In this document: piece by piece, positions 60,251 to 64,000 of the stretch
Layout: each line of letters starts with the position of its first letter
Numbering within the stretch: the first letter of the stretch is position 1
Assembly: GCF_902686445.1 (NCBI RefSeq)
Contig: NC_062213.1
Location: 58,754,491-58,818,490 of the forward strand
Length of the DNA: 64,000 nt
Source: Sciurus carolinensis
Lineage: Eukaryota > Chordata > Mammalia > Rodentia > Sciuridae
Direction of reading: 5' to 3'
Translations under genes and position numbers: made by a program
The notes under the pieces: model-generated
The model's input: only the letters and a program-made list of their open reading frames with translations
What the model was told of the DNA's origin: nothing
Database searches by the model: none

Positions 60251-62469
60251 TTAATGAGCAAAGATATATCTAAAATGTAATGGACTCAGCTGAATCTCAG
60301 GCCATATGTACACGGAAGAAGAATTTCCAATATTTGATAATAAAGTAGCAAAGAACTGCTATACCATTTTAAATGTTGCCTCTATAAGTACAAGAGACTA
60401 TAGAGTGGAAAGTGCCCAGGGCCAATAAGATAATGCCCATAGGGCTAAGACTAACACCTAAAGCATTGCCTGATGTCTTGACAGTATGTAGTCACTTACT
60501 TTGTCCCCTGGTATCATATGACCCCTGAAGATGAAATGAGTGTCCCCCAGCTACTAGCAATTCGTTGAAGGCAACTGTATAGTTTTCCACTGAGCTATGT
60601 AGAAAGATTAAATTGAGCCACGAAGGCTAAAGGATCAGCCCGGGGCTAAAGAAAGAGCCAGCATTTGAGTCCTGTGAGCTCCAGCCCCACTCATATGTTT
60701 AAAGCATAACCCTCTTTACTTCAGCACAACTGCTAATAGTTGAAGCATTTACAGTAATAAAGCATAAAATATAAACAATGCTTTGTCCCAGGAATAGGTC
60801 TTTGCCATGAGCATCAATTCTTGGCTGCATTTTTTTCCCCTCAACAAGCTGAGAGAACTAATGAAAGATGTTCTCCTTTTTTATATGTATAAAAAACCTC
60901 TTAGCTCTAAAGCTGATCCTAGTATACCATGCCCAATGTGAGTCTTACACTTCTTATTTGAGATTTATAGCCAATTTTGAATTTGCTGCTGCTGCTGTTT
61001 GTTTCCTATCCTATTTCTCTGGGCTAGCAAACCTATAAATAGTTTACATGTGGTTCAATTTTTTAGTCTATTTCCTTGTCAAATACTCAGGCTTTGAGCT
61101 TTCTAAAATGGCAGGAGTAATCAGAACTGGAGTTAGGGGTTGGGAAACAGCACTTGGCAAAGGTATTATTGGAAACTTCTCTCTCACTCCCTTATTCTTT
61201 CCCTCTATCACTAAATTTTTTTGTAGTAAAATGTTCTTGATTTCCCAGAAAAAGACTGCTCCTCAATGACAGAAGGTCTACTTAGTCACTGAGACCTTGT
61301 GTAATGGTCCAATCAGATCCTGAGTTTATTTCATTGATGTTATAGTCAAAACTGTCTTTGTGTATACCTATATGTAATGATTTCTCTTGGGACTCAAGAA
61401 ATTCACATTTCATGTGAAATAACTTAATTTTGTGATGTGTCTGGTATAAATAGATTTTCTTCTCTCTTTCCTCTAAGACAATGACAATTTGATTTTCCAT
61501 TTATAGTAACATCAATATAATTTTCTAGAACTTAAGCACATTGCCTCTGTCTAGTTTCTAACAGCAATCTCACTTGCCAAGCATCAGAGTGCAATGTTCA
61601 GCACAGACCTAACACTGCCAACATTAAGAAGAACCTTGGCAGAGCAACGAATCATAGGTGAAGGGAGAACAAAACTTTCTCACCATGGCCACTCATCTTT
61701 GTCGGTTGATAAGCCACCACCTACCTAGCATTTGAAAAGGTGTAAAACTGTCTCTGCACAGAGGCATAATGGTGCATGCTAGATTTCCATTTTAAGTACT
61801 ACAAATCTCATCTTAATAAAGGTTCTCCATATGAGTTTGAAAGGCGTGTTTCTTATTAAAAAATACCTAAAAGCTTCCACTGCTTGTCATTAAATGATAC
61901 TCATATACTTCTTCCTACTGCCAATATTGCTGTCAATCAGGTAAATTAGTGCTAAGAAAAGTGCTATGCTCAAATAAAGCAGACTGGGCCTGGAAGAGTT
62001 CATTCCAGTGCCATTGTTCTTAGGTATCACGCTGCTCTAACATAATAGCATTGGAGCTGAATCTCTGACATTGTGCATTTTAACTAGAATATTTTGACAT
62101 TCTGTTTTACTTGTTATACTCATGTCTAAGGGAGAAAAAAGAGGATACTTTCTATTTTGCACACAAAAAAAGAATATCACTTTTGGAAGTCACTTTTAAA
62201 AGATTTAGTCATATTCAATTTTATAGAATCATATGCATCTATAAAAAATGCCCCAGGAATACATGACTTATATTAGCTCATAGTTTTTATTTTAACTCTT
62301 CTTTCCAGCCAAGATCAATCTATCTTCTCCCACGATTCTATAATATACCTCCACCAAATTTCTTTGGGTAGTGCCTGTGAAAATCAGGACAAACACAAGG
62401 AATTTTTGAATTTAAATTAAAATATTTATGATTTCTTAATGCAAATATTGGAATATCATCAGAACACTA
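60251..62469. other. Long stretch without a gene or clear repeat
   Basis: About 2.2 kb of unique-looking DNA with a short (GCT)4 at about 60985. No coding frame, RNA gene or named repeat supported. Confidence 0.45.
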
Positions 62470-62784
62470 ATGATACCTGTATTATATCTTCTTTTCATCT
62501 ATTATGACAGTGTAGCTTTAGAGCTTACCCAGTGCCTGGATGAGCTGAGGACTCACATGAAATCTCACTGGCTGAATTTCAAGCTAAATAAAACAAAGGT
62601 AAGGATATTAGGAATAGAGGCTGAGAAACGGCCAGAGACATTATTCAGAGAATGTTTAAACCTGGAAATTTTCTTACAACTGTGCTTCAGAAACCTCAGA
62701 ACCCACATAAGATTATCCTTTTTCTTGATCCAAAGATCTCTACCTAGAAATGGAGCCACCAGGGATCCTTATTGTTTCTTATAA
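62470..62784 (+). mobile_element. L3/CR1- or L2-like LINE reverse-transcriptase fossil
   Basis: The 104-codon frame contains LDELRTHMKSHWLNFKLNKT, followed by KVRILGI. This fits the CR1-superfamily RT pattern: a helix, Trp/Met, then LN..KT.V..LG downstream of the catalytic motif. No catalytic motif or complete domain is present, so it is a relic. The exact family is not settled. Confidence 0.55.
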
Positions 62785-63375
62785 GCATGCCTTACCTAGA
62801 CTTCCATTATCTGTTGGATTATTATTTTTCAAATGATGCCAATACCAGATTTTAAATTCCCCAAAGGAAGGTTCTCTATTATACAATTTTGCATCTCTGC
62901 AGCTTTCTAAACCCTGGCATATAATAGGAAACCAGTACACATGTGCTCAGTAGGTCAATGTGTGGATGGATAGATGGATAGATGTATAAACACGCTGTTA
63001 ATAAGTGGTTCATGTTATTCCTAATCCTCAATTCTGTAGACAAATCATCTGATTCTAATTTCAAAGAAGCTTATTAAAGTTTTTCATAGTCTCAAACTCA
63101 AATCAGAATATCAGATACCTCATGGAGCCTTTGTACTTATTAGGAAGAGATGTCCTCCTACACAGGCCTAGACAGATGCGGCCTTACACAAGATGTACTA
63201 AAGTTTAACAAAGCAAACAGGTCTGAATTTCAGGGTCCACTCAGCCCCTTGGCCAGGAGTTCTTGTTCAGGGTACAACCTGGAAGCACAAAGTCCCATTT
63301 GCCCAAAGTCCCATTTTACTGATATTTACAACACACCACATAATTGTTCTTTGTGAATAGGATAATCATTCAATG
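62785..63375. other. Gap with a short (GATG/GATA)n run
   Basis: GGATGGATAGATGGATAGAT lies at about 62963-62986. The 13-mer CAAAGTCCCATTT occurs twice at about 63289-63315. No gene. Confidence 0.45.
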
Positions 63376-63419
63376 CATATATATATATAAATATATACAC
63401 ACACATATATGTATATATT
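63376..63419. repeat. (TA)n(CA)n(TA)n microsatellite
   Basis: Alternating purine-pyrimidine run with a central CACACACA. Confidence 0.92.
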
Positions 63420-63524
63420 AAGTATGAGACACTTCTTGCTATTTTGCCTAGGCTTGTGGGCTCAAGGAATCCTCCTGTCTCAACCTTCTGAGTAGCTAGG
63501 ATTTTAAGTGCATGTCACTGTATT
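63420..63524 (-). mobile_element. B1-like SINE, antisense, partial
   Basis: 'ttgctattttgcctaggctt', 'aaggaatcctcctgtctcaa' and 'ccttctgagtagctaggatt' are reversed B1 landmarks. Confidence 0.75.
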
Positions 63525-64000
63525 TATCTATGAATGTTTATAGATTCTTAATGGCTATTTGAGCTATTCTATTGCTAGTCCATTGCTAGTCTAGGCTTAT
63601 GATTGTAAATTTCCAATATTTTAAATTTTAAATATTTGTGCTTTAGAGTATCTTTTCTCGAGGAAGTGATTTAAAATATTAAGGACTCTCCTCTGAAAGG
63701 CAATCAAAATTAAATGCTGAAACACTTTAGTAATGAGCCAACACATTCAGGTTAAGAATTTACTAAGAAATTTGTTATGTTACAGATTTAAGAAAGCTTG
63801 CAAATATCTAGAACCAAGTATAAGGTAACCATTAAGTGTCTCATTCACTCCTGATAAACAGCATTTCCAATTTGTCCTTGTTTCCTTGGCTTACTAGGTT
63901 GCAAAATATTGCACTAATAAACAGAGAATGAGTTCTTGGAAATATTCTAAGAGATGTTTAATAAGTCCAGATACTTACAGTATACACGGTCAAAGTTTTG
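63525..64000. other. Window end, nothing recognised
   Basis: AT-rich, no supported feature. Confidence 0.4.

Noticed and set aside
8640..64000. CRISPR arrays, operons, phage or plasmid genes
   Set aside because: Searched for by eye; regular spaced repeats are all microsatellites or transposon parts, and the DNA is clearly mammalian.

Overview
The window is mammalian nuclear DNA, most likely from a squirrel-family rodent (ground squirrel, marmot or tree squirrel). The lineage call rests on two repeat types: dimeric SINEs that join a 7SL-derived B1-like half to an ID (tRNA-Ala-derived) half, and L1 3' ends of a form I associate with sciurids. Both are recognised from memory, not by a search. 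The DNA is AT-rich, with no operon-like packing, no CRISPR array and no bacterial or phage genes.

There is one real protein-coding gene, PEX2 on the + strand. Its single coding exon (6806-7723) encodes an intact 305-residue peroxisomal RING E3 ligase subunit. Positions 1-6788 are upstream of a clear splice acceptor, so they are probably intron (and any non-coding 5' exons, which I could not identify). The 3' UTR runs to a likely poly(A) site near 8045, with further signals near 8584-8611. From about 8.6 kb to 64 kb I see no gene. This fits the gene-poor interval known downstream of PEX2 in mammals, towards ZFHX4 in human; the synteny is inference.

The intergenic DNA is a stack of transposable elements of different ages. 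Ancient: L2 on both strands, MIR, an L3/CR1-like reverse-transcriptase fossil, MER5-type and Tigger-type DNA transposons, L1M remnants. Middle-aged: MaLR/MLT1-type LTRs, two with matching 5-bp target duplications. Young: a nearly full-length antisense L1 at about 25877-32284 with a tandem-repeat 5' UTR, both ORFs broken, a G-rich telomere-like tract in the 3' UTR and an imperfect 13-bp target duplication; short L1 3'-end insertions at 37.3, 42.7, 43.7 and 48.4 kb; and B1-dID SINEs. Microsatellites are scattered throughout.

I found no convincing undescribed biological system. The most interesting items are the about 68-bp tandem units in the L1 5' region, the telomere-like tract in its 3' UTR, a set of related same-strand LTRs at 41.8-57.4 kb, and the CR1-superfamily RT fossil at 62.5 kb.
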